From: Bacteroidota bacterium
GTDB lineage: Bacteria > Bacteroidota > Bacteroidia > Flavobacteriales_E > Vicingaceae
DNA: 64,000 bases
Direction of reading: 5' to 3'
Assembly (NCBI GenBank): GCA_013112545.1
Contig: JABFGJ010000008.1
Coordinates: 1-64,000, forward strand
A program made the position numbers and the translations under genes. Each line of letters begins with the position of its first letter. Position 1 is the stretch's first letter. Below, piece after piece: positions 1 to 8,709 of this stretch. A model generated the notes under the pieces. The model was not told the DNA's origin. It was given only the letters and a program-made list of their open reading frames with translations, and did no database searches.

Positions 1-140
1 CGTATCCTGTTCCTGTTCGTCGGTTCAGATTTTTGTAGTTTCGCTTACTTCACTTCTAAGGTCGCCCTTAACAAGCTTGCGTCTTACTAATACTTCCCCA
101 ACGTTACTCGGGGCGTATAAGGGACTTACACCCTTTGGAT
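1..140 (-). mobile_element. Probable group II intron 5' part (domain I), cut by the window edge
   Basis: Read on the minus strand, this stretch begins with a small hairpin (arms 119-123 and 131-135, around the GTGTAAGTCC-like sequence) and runs into GAACCGACGAACAGGAA at 26-10. Both resemble domain I of bacterial group II introns as I remember them. The stretch has no coding frame and is clearly more GC-rich than its neighbours. The exact 5' splice boundary is not visible; it should lie between about 135 and 162. The reverse transcriptase/maturase and domains II-VI would be outside the window. Another structured repeat is possible. This call rests on motif memory, not on a covariance model. 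Confidence 0.55.
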
Positions 141-162
141 TAAATTCAATATTTAAAAGAAC

Positions 163-480
163 TTATTTATATTTACCATTCAAGGCACACACATTATAGT
201 TCCCAGGATTTAGTTTTCCTAAATGGAAAGTATCAATAGTATTACAAATTGCAGCAGCTATTCCAATACAATAATGAGTACTAGCTACAATTGAATTGCC
301 ATTAACTGAATGAGATTTAGAGTCCAATAAACATGCTGAAGAACTAAATTGTAAATCCGCAATTAACATGACAGAATCAGCAACAGTTGGATTTACAGGT
401 ACGATTCTTAATTGAATTATATTTTGCGCCAAGCCAAGCTGAGCCATAAATGTCAATATTAGAATTATACTATTTCTCAT
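163..480 (-). CDS. Short secreted protein, possibly truncated by the adjacent intron
   Basis: The 105-residue product starts with a clear signal peptide (MRNSIILILTFMAQLGLAQ) followed by a small beta-rich domain with paired cysteines. It resembles the immunoglobulin-like N-terminal unit of short T9SS-exported proteins. The frame ends at a TAA a few bases before the intron-like sequence, where related domains usually have another two strands. The 3' part may therefore have been displaced by the insertion, or be restored after splicing. No T9SS sorting tail is present. Function is not recognised. Confidence 0.6.
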   Translation of the reverse strand: MRNSIILILTFMAQLGLAQNIIQLRIVPVNPTVADSVMLIADLQFSSSACLLDSKSHSVNGNSIVASTHYCIGIAAAICNTIDTFHLGKLNPGNYNVCALNGKYK

Positions 481-644
481 GATTATTGTACGTTATATAT
501 CGTTCTACATAAATATTGACGAGCAAAAATAGAATTATGTTGCCTTTAGAAAAGCTACTACCTTGTTAAACCTAAAGGTTGCCCTGAAATAAAAATTCTC
601 GTTTACTTAACAATTATAAAAACATTTTATCGCATTTTTGAAAA

Positions 645-1568
645 ATGAAAAAATTAATTGTTTTACTAGTTGTTTTAGTTGCCTTTCAGCTGACACAAGC
701 ACAAGAAAAAGTTTGGTTAGGCAAAAGAATTACAAATACAGCCATTTTTCTAGATCCAACAGAAGTTCAGATGTTTGGCAGTATTACCCAATTAACTTAC
801 GATCAATCTACTAAGATTAAAAATTATCGTAAACCAAATCAACCCAATGCGACCAAAAATATAACTCGTGATGTTGATGAGGCTACAAAATCTAGACAAT
901 ACATTCCTTTTAATTTTGGTGGAGCCCTACCTATCGTTTCTAAAATCTTAACCGACAAAAAGGCAAAATCTTGGGAGATTTTTGCAGAAGTTGGTGTTAC
1001 TACTCAATTTGAATGGCGACACATGGATACTGGTGGAATTAAAAGAAACAATCTAAATTCTGATTATAGAATCAATTTGAATTATGTAAGAGCTTTTGAA
1101 AAATCAAGCTATAGAATTCGAATGTTTCACGTTTCTTCTCATTTAGGTGATGATTTTATAAGCCAACAGGGAATTACTTTCGCCTACCCTACTACAATGA
1201 ATTATGAGCAACTCGATTTTACATACTTTAGAGATATAAATCAAAAATACAGCTACTACCTTGGTGCAGGCTCTGTTATTCGCCCTGAAAGCACTAGGCT
1301 TCCTTTCTCTTATATGTTAGGTAGCGAAGCTAATTGGAAAAATAGCGAACGAAAATGGGGATGGACAGCAGGCATTAACATTAAAGGCCACCAAACAACT
1401 GATTTTTATCCCAATGTAAAAATTGCTGCAGGACCAGCTTTTTTTTCGAGTTTCAAGGATGAACCTTTTCGTATTGTTTTTGAATACTATAAGGGACACA
1501 TTCCTTATTCTCAATACGAAGTTGAAAAAGTAAGCTGGTTTGGTGCTGGGATTTATTTCTACATCTAG
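645..1568 (+). CDS. DUF1207 family outer-membrane protein
   Basis: This 307-residue protein has a signal peptide (MKKLIVLLVVLVAFQLTQAQ) and alternating aromatic beta-strands that end in ...GAGIYFYI, as expected for an outer-membrane barrel. The central FHVSSHLGDDFI segment (about residues 160-175) matches what I recall of the DUF1207 family, whose function is unknown. It is a single gene: the upstream gene points the other way and a hairpin terminator follows. The ATG start is well placed in front of the signal peptide. Confidence 0.8.
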   Translation: MKKLIVLLVVLVAFQLTQAQEKVWLGKRITNTAIFLDPTEVQMFGSITQLTYDQSTKIKNYRKPNQPNATKNITRDVDEATKSRQYIPFNFGGALPIVSKILTDKKAKSWEIFAEVGVTTQFEWRHMDTGGIKRNNLNSDYRINLNYVRAFEKSSYRIRMFHVSSHLGDDFISQQGITFAYPTTMNYEQLDFTYFRDINQKYSYYLGAGSVIRPESTRLPFSYMLGSEANWKNSERKWGWTAGINIKGHQTTDFYPNVKIAAGPAFFSSFKDEPFRIVFEYYKGHIPYSQYEVEKVSWFGAGIYFYI

Positions 1569-1591
1569 TTTTATTAAGTTTTATCAAAAAA

Positions 1592-1627
1592 ATAGCCTGA
1601 ACTTTTCAATAAATTCAGGCTATTTTC
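1592..1627. terminator. Bidirectional hairpin terminator
   Basis: The 10-bp arms ATAGCCTGAA (1592-1601) and TTCAGGCTAT (1614-1623) are complementary. The hairpin has a T run on the plus side and an A run before the left arm. It lies between the convergent DUF1207 gene and the secreted hydrolase gene, so it can serve both. Confidence 0.85.
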
Positions 1628-1650
1628 ATTTATATTTTTTAGAAATCCAA

Positions 1651-4600
1651 TCAATTAATTTTACTCAACTTAAAGGATTTAATCTCATTACCGTTGTTTA
1701 TTCTAACAAAATAAATTCCAGCATCGGCATTTCCTAGTTCAATGTCTATTTGTCCTCCAATACTTGACTTTTCTAACATCTTTGATCCAAGGATGTTGAA
1801 TACTTCAATAAAGTATTTGTTTGATTCTAGTTCTGGTAATTCCAATGTAAAGCTTTCCTTAAATGGATTCGGATAAACTGCTATGTTCTCTAATTCATCA
1901 ATTTGTTCTACAAATTGTAATCTATTACTAGATGATTGATCAGGATCTGTATTAAAGCTTTGTATGTTAGACCATTGTGTTCCTGTTCGATCTCTATAAG
2001 AACAAACGGCTTTAATTTGCCAATTATAAGTTGAAGATGCATCTAAGCCAGTAATCCAATATTTTTCTCTTCCCGAAGAAACACGTAATGTTGTTTTTGA
2101 ATTGCTTCCTTGTTTAAAGTATCTCACTTTATAATACAAGGCGTTACTTGCATCAGTCCAAGTAATTCGTGCCATAGAACTTGAAATACCACTCGTATTT
2201 AAATTACTCGGCAAAATACATGGATTTGCTAAAGTCCAAAAATTCTGAACATCGCTAATGTTTGACCAATTTCCTCCACTATCTTTTACACGTATTGCCC
2301 AAAAATATTTGGTATTTGGGTTTAATCCAGAAACCTTTAAAATCCCTTTTTGAACATTCCTGAATTCAACATTTTCCCATTGATTTGCACTACTCCTTCT
2401 ATACATTATTTTATATGAAATAGCTCCTGGTATGGTATCCCAATAGAAGTTAGCGGACACATCACTAATAAATCGAGTATCTAATCCAGATGGTGTGGCT
2501 GAACAAGTATTTATCGTTAAATCTAAATTTACAATAGAATCACAACCATCTTGATCTGCAATGGTATCTGTATATAATCCCGTACTAGTATAGCTCATGC
2601 CATTTACAGGCCAAGTATAAGAATTACATCTTGTAATACTCTTTAAATTAGGAATTACAGGACTTGGAGTTCCTGTAATAGATATATTATCAAAGGTAAC
2701 ACCATCTAACATGCCATTTGATGTATAAAGTATTCCTTTTTGTCTAAACATGAGTTGAGAACCTGAACTTGGTTTCTGTCCATTACTTGTAAGCAAGGCA
2801 TCAATGTCTATATTTTGAGCATGATTGACTGCATTTTGTGCTGTACGTGTATGATACCAATCGTATAAAACTAACCAAGGGTCAGAATCACTTCCTCTCA
2901 CCCAAATATCACAATCATTTCCCCAAACTGAGCCATGCGAAACATAATCAAAAGCTAGATTTAGGTCAGTGGAATTTTCATAGTTAATTAAATCCAAATT
3001 TAAAATAACTTGGTTGGTATAAAATAATTGCACTCCTATAGAATCACGATAAACTAAACCATCTAGACTCATAGATCGATTGCCTGAGATTTTATATGCA
3101 CAATCAGTTCCTGCTTTTATTCTTGCATTCACTCCTATTGGATTGTATGACCAATAATATCCATTGCCATTACTGAAATTATTATTACTGTCTATATCTT
3201 GATATTGTATGTCTTCAAAATCTTCAAAGAATGGCAAAGTTGTCGGAACTTGCATTCCGGAAGTTTTAATATGTAAGGTATTGCTCCATAAACTTTCAGT
3301 TCCTCCATACAAATATCGATTTACGGCTTTTACTCTAATGTAATAGTCCTTGTACTCTTGTAAGTTGCTTATATATACACTCAATTCTTTTGTCACAATT
3401 TGCTGAGCATTATTAAAATTAGGAGCCTTAGCATACTCAATATAGTATTCATCAGCATAATCAACATGATTCCAATCCAATTGAATGTTGGTTGACTGAC
3501 AAGTACTATTGTTTGGAATACTATTAATGACTGGTTTTATAAGTGAATGTGGAATTGGATTAGTATAAGCTGGCCCACTTACAGTTAAGTTTTCAATTTC
3601 TTTATATATAGCAGGTCCATAAGTGTATGCTTGTGTTCCACTTACATTTCCAAGAAGTACTATGCCGTTCTTAGATTCTGGTGAGAAAAAATACAAGGAA
3701 TTTCCACCTACTAAAGCCCCATTATGCGTAATTGCCGTATCACCTTTATAATCTGTACCAACAATAACCCCAAAACCATAATTGCCATTTAAAGAAGGCG
3801 TGTGCACTGTCCACATGGTGTCTAATGTAGAGCGATTATCGAAAAAATTATTATTCATAAAATCGACAGTAAATTGGGCTAAATCTCTGACACTTCCTAC
3901 TAATCCACCTGCTGCTCCTATAAAACCTATATCGGTATTATCTCTACCTCCATCAATGACTCGACTTGCATTCCCTCCAACAATATTATAATGAGAAGCT
4001 TGATTGTATAAATAAAAATCCCCATGATGTTCCATTTGTAGAAATGGATAATTGTGTTGGTCGAATATTCGTGATCGTAATTGACTAACAAAAGGAGCAT
4101 TTCCTGCTCTTGCAATAACTGCTGAGGCTAATTGATATCCATAATTGGAATAATGGTAGCTTGTTCCTGGAGTAAATAATAAACTTTCATTTTTGTAAAT
4201 ATCTAAGGCATCTATTGCATCATAATCATTTGGATGATCCACTGTATATTGTTCTATCGCTGAATTATCTTGATTGCTAGTACTAATACCTGATTGGTGA
4301 GCTAATAAATGATTTACATGTATGGTTCCTTGAGGTTTAACAGGATATTCAGGCACATGAATTCTGACATCATCACTTAAATCTAATAAACCATCTTCCC
4401 ATAATTGTAAGGCAGAAATGGCTGTAAATGTTTTAGATACAGATGCATAACGATAGATAGAATTTGCATTTGCTGCTTGGTTTGTAGCGCTATCTAAAAG
4501 GCCATAACCTTTTAAATAAACAATTTCTCCATTTTTAATTAGCCCTACAGAAAAACCAACTAATTTATGAGTATTTATCTCACCTTGGATTACACTATCA

Positions 4601-4746
4601 ATATAAGTTTCAGATGTGGGTGATAAACGTGAAAAACTTGTGTTTTCTTGATTAAAGGATAAGAATGAATAAAGCAGAGTAAAAGTAAAAAGGAAAGTTT
4701 GCTTAATAAAAAAGAAATTATTCTTTTTAAAAATAGTAGAGTTCAT
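1651..4746 (-). CDS. Secreted serine beta-lactamase-like hydrolase with Fn3 domains and T9SS sorting tail
   Basis: The 1031-residue protein begins with an N-terminal membrane/signal segment (about 10-30). A class C beta-lactamase/D-aminopeptidase-type domain follows, with the SxxK nucleophile motif S102-V-S-K105, Y199-S-N201 and a later HNGALVGG box. After about residue 400 come fibronectin type III-like repeats, a jelly-roll-like region (FFEDFED) and a Cys-containing SYTWPVNG-type repeat. The last ~80 residues (VYPNPFKESFTLEL...) are a typical T9SS sorting domain. The protein is therefore predicted to be exported to the cell surface or medium. The substrate is unknown; peptides, esters or D-amino-acid compounds are all possible for this family. 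Confidence 0.88.
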   Translation of the reverse strand: MNSTIFKKNNFFFIKQTFLFTFTLLYSFLSFNQENTSFSRLSPTSETYIDSVIQGEINTHKLVGFSVGLIKNGEIVYLKGYGLLDSATNQAANANSIYRYASVSKTFTAISALQLWEDGLLDLSDDVRIHVPEYPVKPQGTIHVNHLLAHQSGISTSNQDNSAIEQYTVDHPNDYDAIDALDIYKNESLLFTPGTSYHYSNYGYQLASAVIARAGNAPFVSQLRSRIFDQHNYPFLQMEHHGDFYLYNQASHYNIVGGNASRVIDGGRDNTDIGFIGAAGGLVGSVRDLAQFTVDFMNNNFFDNRSTLDTMWTVHTPSLNGNYGFGVIVGTDYKGDTAITHNGALVGGNSLYFFSPESKNGIVLLGNVSGTQAYTYGPAIYKEIENLTVSGPAYTNPIPHSLIKPVINSIPNNSTCQSTNIQLDWNHVDYADEYYIEYAKAPNFNNAQQIVTKELSVYISNLQEYKDYYIRVKAVNRYLYGGTESLWSNTLHIKTSGMQVPTTLPFFEDFEDIQYQDIDSNNNFSNGNGYYWSYNPIGVNARIKAGTDCAYKISGNRSMSLDGLVYRDSIGVQLFYTNQVILNLDLINYENSTDLNLAFDYVSHGSVWGNDCDIWVRGSDSDPWLVLYDWYHTRTAQNAVNHAQNIDIDALLTSNGQKPSSGSQLMFRQKGILYTSNGMLDGVTFDNISITGTPSPVIPNLKSITRCNSYTWPVNGMSYTSTGLYTDTIADQDGCDSIVNLDLTINTCSATPSGLDTRFISDVSANFYWDTIPGAISYKIMYRRSSANQWENVEFRNVQKGILKVSGLNPNTKYFWAIRVKDSGGNWSNISDVQNFWTLANPCILPSNLNTSGISSSMARITWTDASNALYYKVRYFKQGSNSKTTLRVSSGREKYWITGLDASSTYNWQIKAVCSYRDRTGTQWSNIQSFNTDPDQSSSNRLQFVEQIDELENIAVYPNPFKESFTLELPELESNKYFIEVFNILGSKMLEKSSIGGQIDIELGNADAGIYFVRINNGNEIKSFKLSKIN

Positions 4747-4814
4747 ATTAGTAGTCGTTAAATAATTGATATTAATCTACTAAATAAACTAATTAATCTA
4801 ATAAATAAAATTTT

Positions 4815-6059
4815 TTATCGCTTTTTCTTTTTCCGCTTTTTATTAAAACTCTCTTCTTCAGCTGCTATCAATGATTGCCAATCTGTTTTTAGAGCTTCTT
4901 TTTGCTCTTCAATAGTTAAAGCATAATCTCCTTTACTTAATTCTAAACGCATAATGGGCTTTCCTAAATCTCGATCCAATTCAGCTAATAAAGTAAGTTC
5001 TTCAGTACTGCAAAAAGACAATGCTTGTCCCTTGTTCGTTCCTCTACCAGTCCTTCCTACTCGGTGAATATAATGTTCTGAAGATTCTGGCAAATCGTAA
5101 TTGATTACGTATTCAACATTCGGAATATCAATACCTCTAGCACTAATATCAGTTGCAATTAAGATTAAGTTATCCCCTTGTCTAAAGGCGCGCATGGCTT
5201 CATCTCGTTCCGATTGTAATTTGTCGCCATGTAAGGTTTCAGCTTTTACCTCTTCCCTAGCTAATGCTTTTTTAACCCGCTCTGCCCTAACTTTGGTTCT
5301 TACAAATACCAATATTTTTTGCTGTGGATGATTGGCAATAAAATTGGCTAAGAAAAAACGTTTATCATCCATTTCTATAAACGCTACCGCATGCTCTATG
5401 TTCTTTGCCACAGGATCTTTGGGCGAAATTTGTATCCGTATAGCTGATTTTTTATCAATCATGGCATAAGCCAGTTTTTTTATTTTTTCGTCTATTGTTG
5501 CTGAAAAGAATAAGGTTTGACGGTCTTTTGGGATAAAACGCATTAGCATTTTTATGTCTTCTATAAATCCTAAATCCAACATGTGATCGGCTTCATCTAA
5601 GACTAAAATTTCGATGTTTCTCAAATCCAAGACTTGCCTTTTGGCTAAATCAAACAGCCTGCCTGGGGTTGCAATAACTACATCTACTCCATCTTCTAAT
5701 TTTTCGATTTGTGGATCGCGGTCAACGCCACCGTGAACGCAATAACTGATTACTTTAGTTTGATTGCTTAAGTTTCTAAAAACTGTATCAATCTGCAAGG
5801 CCAATTCATGTGTTGGCGCCATCACCAAGCATTTTACACCATTGCTTTGTTTAATTAGTTTTTTGATGTGAATTTTATGAATAATAGGAATTACAAAGGC
5901 AGCTGTTTTGCCAGTTCCAGTTTGGGCTATAGCTAGTACATCTTCCCCATTTAATATGGCTGGTATGGATTTAAACTGTATGTCCGTTGGTTTTTTGAAG
6001 CCTTGCTTGGCTATACTCTTTTTAATTCCTTCTGCAATGTGGTATTCTTCAAATTTCAT
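4815..6059 (-). CDS. DEAD-box RNA helicase (RhlE-like)
   Basis: The 414 residues carry all helicase motifs in order: the Q motif (GFKKPTDIQ), AQTGTGKT (motif I), TPGR, DEAD (motif II), SAT (motif III), ATDISARGIDIP and HRVGRTGR (motif VI). The C-terminus is a short lysine/arginine tail (KKRKKKKR), probably for RNA binding. ATP-dependent RNA unwinding in ribosome assembly or RNA decay is the usual role of this family, often in cold growth. Its start lies 228 bp from the divergent carH-like gene. Confidence 0.93.
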   Translation of the reverse strand: MKFEEYHIAEGIKKSIAKQGFKKPTDIQFKSIPAILNGEDVLAIAQTGTGKTAAFVIPIIHKIHIKKLIKQSNGVKCLVMAPTHELALQIDTVFRNLSNQTKVISYCVHGGVDRDPQIEKLEDGVDVVIATPGRLFDLAKRQVLDLRNIEILVLDEADHMLDLGFIEDIKMLMRFIPKDRQTLFFSATIDEKIKKLAYAMIDKKSAIRIQISPKDPVAKNIEHAVAFIEMDDKRFFLANFIANHPQQKILVFVRTKVRAERVKKALAREEVKAETLHGDKLQSERDEAMRAFRQGDNLILIATDISARGIDIPNVEYVINYDLPESSEHYIHRVGRTGRGTNKGQALSFCSTEELTLLAELDRDLGKPIMRLELSKGDYALTIEEQKEALKTDWQSLIAAEEESFNKKRKKKKR

Positions 6060-6141
6060 TTTTAGCTATTTTTTTTTAAAAAGCATCTAGAAAAACTCTT
6101 TTAAACACTCTTTTACTTTATTTATGTCTTTGGTAATCTAC

Positions 6142-6163
6142 CACTTAATTGACAATTAAAGTG
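6142..6163. promoter_or_regulatory. Imperfect inverted repeat between divergent helicase and regulator genes
   Basis: CACTTAATTG (6142-6151) and CAATTAAAGTG (6153-6163) are complementary apart from one bulged base. The element lies mid-way in the 228-bp divergent intergenic region 6060-6287, which otherwise holds only A+T-rich promoter-like sequence. It may be an operator or merely a hairpin; nothing ties it to a particular regulator. Confidence 0.3.
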
Positions 6164-6287
6164 TGTTATAATTTCTTCAAAGATATGTTTTCAGACATTA
6201 TCTTGTAGCCTAATTCAATGATACTTCATTTTATTATAAAACAATAACTTTATCCGCTTGTCTATATAGCAAAGTGATAGATAATAT

Positions 6288-7169
6288 ATGACTGTTTATT
6301 CAATAAAAGATTTAGAATTAATAAGTGGTATAAAAGCACATACCATTCGTATTTGGGAACAACGCTACGGTTTGTTTACGCCGCAGCGAACAGAAACCAA
6401 TATACGTTATTACGACAGCGATCAATTGTGTAAGTTGCTAAATATCTCTAATCTAATCGCCAACGGATACAAAGTTTCGCAAATTGCAAAACTGAGTAAA
6501 ACTGAAATGCAAAATAAGGTCAATGAGCTTATTGATTCAAATGAATTAACGGACACTAAAGCCGGTATATTGATTAATCGACTAATCGATTCAGCTATAA
6601 ATTACGACGAAGAACTTTTTCAAGAGTTGTTTTACAAATCGGTGGACACCTATGGACTAATTGGTGCTTTTACTCATGTTATTTACCCTATGCTAATCCG
6701 AATTGGTTTAATGTGGTTTAAACAAGATATTATCCCTGCTCAAGAGCATTTCATTTCGAATTTAATTCGACAAAAGTTATTTGTTGCCATCAATAGTCTT
6801 GAACAAGCTTCTAATAATGCTGAATCTTGGTTGTTGTTTTTGCCTGAAGATGAGGAACATGAAATTGGTTTGTTGCTCAGTTATTTTATATTAAAGTCAA
6901 AAGGTAAACGTGTTTTTTATCTTGGACAGCGTGTTCCAATAAGCAGTTTAGACTCCATTATTCATAAAAAACAACCTGATGCCATTCATTTTTTTCTAGT
7001 AAAAAACAATTGTTGTAAAAAAACTCAAGAATATATCGATCAAATTTCAGAAATTAGCAAGGGAATAAAAGTTCATGTTTCAGGAAATGAGATTCTAAAA
7101 AGTCAAGTTAAAATGCCGAGAATCTTCAACTGGATCAATTCTTTAGAAAAATTTACGAGTAAGATCTAA
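6288..7169 (+). CDS. carH: CarH-like MerR-family regulator with cobalamin-binding domain
   Basis: The 293-residue protein has an N-terminal MerR DNA-binding domain (about 1-70: IKAHTIRIWEQRYGLFTPQRT). A helical bundle follows with W143-x9-E153-H154, the W-x9-EH signature of AdoCbl-dependent CarH photoreceptors. A Rossmann-like B12 domain then carries H191 in a PEDEEHEIG context, the expected lower axial ligand. In the known system the dark AdoCbl-bound tetramer represses carotenoid genes and light disassembles it. The gene sits directly upstream of crtI. The residue after W143 is Phe, where Thermus CarH has the His that ligates cobalt after photolysis. The gene symbol is by analogy. Confidence 0.85.
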   Translation: MTVYSIKDLELISGIKAHTIRIWEQRYGLFTPQRTETNIRYYDSDQLCKLLNISNLIANGYKVSQIAKLSKTEMQNKVNELIDSNELTDTKAGILINRLIDSAINYDEELFQELFYKSVDTYGLIGAFTHVIYPMLIRIGLMWFKQDIIPAQEHFISNLIRQKLFVAINSLEQASNNAESWLLFLPEDEEHEIGLLLSYFILKSKGKRVFYLGQRVPISSLDSIIHKKQPDAIHFFLVKNNCCKKTQEYIDQISEISKGIKVHVSGNEILKSQVKMPRIFNWINSLEKFTSKI

Positions 7170-7181
7170 ACAATTCTTTTG

Positions 7182-7221
7182 TAGTTTTGTTTAACTTTTC
7201 AAACAAAACAATAAACAAAAC
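7182..7221 (+). promoter_or_regulatory. crtI promoter with three copies of a 9-bp motif (candidate CarH operator)
   Basis: TAGTTTTG at 7182-7189 fits the Bacteroidota -7 consensus TAnnTTTG. The motif AAACAAAAC occurs exactly at 7201-7209 and 7213-7221 as direct repeats with a 12-bp period. It occurs again as its exact reverse complement GTTTTGTTT at 7184-7192, overlapping the -7 box. The repeats end at the TTG start codon of crtI. Occupation by the CarH-like protein encoded just upstream would block the promoter. Direct repeats fit how CarH tetramers are known to bind, but binding here is inference. Confidence 0.6.
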
Positions 7222-8709
7222 TTGTCGCAAAAGAAAATAGCAATTATAGGTTCAGGGTTTGCGGGACTTGCAGGAGCATCTGTATTAGCTCAAGCAAAAC
7301 TCGATGTTCATGTATTTGAAAAGAACGAAAGCATTGGGGGTCGTGCTAGACAATTTAAAAATCAAGGCTTTAGCTTTGATATGGGGCCTAGTTGGTATTG
7401 GATGCCCGATGTCTTTGATCGTTTTTTTGAACGATTTGGAAAATCCACTACAGATTACTTCGAACTTAAAAAGTTAGACCCTGGTTTTCAGGTAATATTC
7501 AATGATTCGGAAACTTTAAAAATCCCCGGTGAATATCAGGAATTGCTGCAATTGTTTGAAGACATAGAATCTGGAGCAGCTGATAAACTTGAAAAATTCA
7601 TGTCAGAAGCTAAGTACAAATACGAAGTTGGGGTCAATGATTTAGTTTATCAACCAGGATTATCAATTTTGGAGCTGCTTAGACCAGACCTGATGAAAGG
7701 AGTATTTAGATTACAAGTCTTTTCATCTTTTAGTAATCATGTGAAAAAATATTTCAAAGATCCACGACTCATCTCCTTAATGGAGTTCCCCATCCTCTTT
7801 CTTGGCGCAATGCCAAAAGACACTCCTGCATTATATAGTTTAATGAATTATGCTGGTTTAAAAATCGGCACCTTTTATCCGATGGGAGGTTTTGGTAAAT
7901 TAATAGATGCAATGGAAAGTATCGCTTTAGAACAAGGAGTTCAATTCCATTCAAATGAAGCAGTTAATGGTTTTAATTTTGAAGCAAAAACAATTACTCA
8001 CTTAACAAGCCGTAAAACAAATTATAAGTTTGACGCCATTATGGCTTCTGCCGATTATCATCATGTAGAACAAAAGTTATTACCAAAAGAATTGAGAAAT
8101 TACACTGAATCGTATTGGGAAAAAAGAGTGTTTGCTCCTTCTTCTCTTTTGTTTTACCTTGGAGTGAATAAAAAGATTGCCAAATTATTGCATCATAATT
8201 TATTTTTCGATGAAGATTTAACACCTCATGCTGAAGATATCTATTTAAATAAAAGATGGCCTAAAAAACCATTGTTTTATGTCTGTTGTCCTTCAAAAAC
8301 AGATAATACTGTAGCTCCTGAAGGGTCTGAAAATATATTTATATTAATGCCAGTTGCTCCAGGCATTGAGGATACTGATGAAATTCGAGAAACTTATTTT
8401 AAATCCCTTTTAAAACGATTAGAAAACTATACGAATGAAGCAATAGAAGAGCATATCGTTTTTAAAAAATCTTACTGCATTAAGGATTTTCAGCAAGATT
8501 ATAATGCATACAAAGGAAATGCTTATGGATTAGCAAACACATTAATGCAAACGGCAAACTTAAAACCTAAGATGAGAAACAAAAAAGTCAAGAATTTATT
8601 TTACGCTGGTCAGCTTACAGTTCCTGGTCCTGGAGTCCCTCCTAGCCTTATATCTGGTCAAGTTGCTGCAAAACAAATAATTAATTATTTAAACCAAAAA
8701 ACAATATGA
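7222..8709 (+). CDS. crtI: Phytoene desaturase
   Basis: The 495-residue FAD-dependent enzyme introduces double bonds into phytoene to give lycopene. It has an N-terminal dinucleotide-binding motif (IAIIGSGFAGLAGA... EKNESIGGRARQF, residues 5-45). The C-terminal carotenoid-oxidoreductase signature (LFYAGQLTVPGPGVPPSLISG, about 460-480) is also present. The start is TTG; no ATG precedes the FAD motif in frame, and the length is normal for CrtI. Its stop overlaps the crtB start (ATGA), which suggests translational coupling. The preceding 52 bp contain the candidate CarH operator. Confidence 0.93.
   Translation: MSQKKIAIIGSGFAGLAGASVLAQAKLDVHVFEKNESIGGRARQFKNQGFSFDMGPSWYWMPDVFDRFFERFGKSTTDYFELKKLDPGFQVIFNDSETLKIPGEYQELLQLFEDIESGAADKLEKFMSEAKYKYEVGVNDLVYQPGLSILELLRPDLMKGVFRLQVFSSFSNHVKKYFKDPRLISLMEFPILFLGAMPKDTPALYSLMNYAGLKIGTFYPMGGFGKLIDAMESIALEQGVQFHSNEAVNGFNFEAKTITHLTSRKTNYKFDAIMASADYHHVEQKLLPKELRNYTESYWEKRVFAPSSLLFYLGVNKKIAKLLHHNLFFDEDLTPHAEDIYLNKRWPKKPLFYVCCPSKTDNTVAPEGSENIFILMPVAPGIEDTDEIRETYFKSLLKRLENYTNEAIEEHIVFKKSYCIKDFQQDYNAYKGNAYGLANTLMQTANLKPKMRNKKVKNLFYAGQLTVPGPGVPPSLISGQVAAKQIINYLNQKTI

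Noticed and set aside
1540-1737. Plus-strand ORF across the end of the DUF1207 gene
   Set aside because: It spans a bidirectional terminator and the end of the hydrolase gene; its composition is not protein-like.
1651-4746. Antibiotic-resistance beta-lactamase
   Set aside because: The size, the Fn3-type repeats and the T9SS tail point to an extracellular serine hydrolase of the broad class C family, not a dedicated resistance enzyme.
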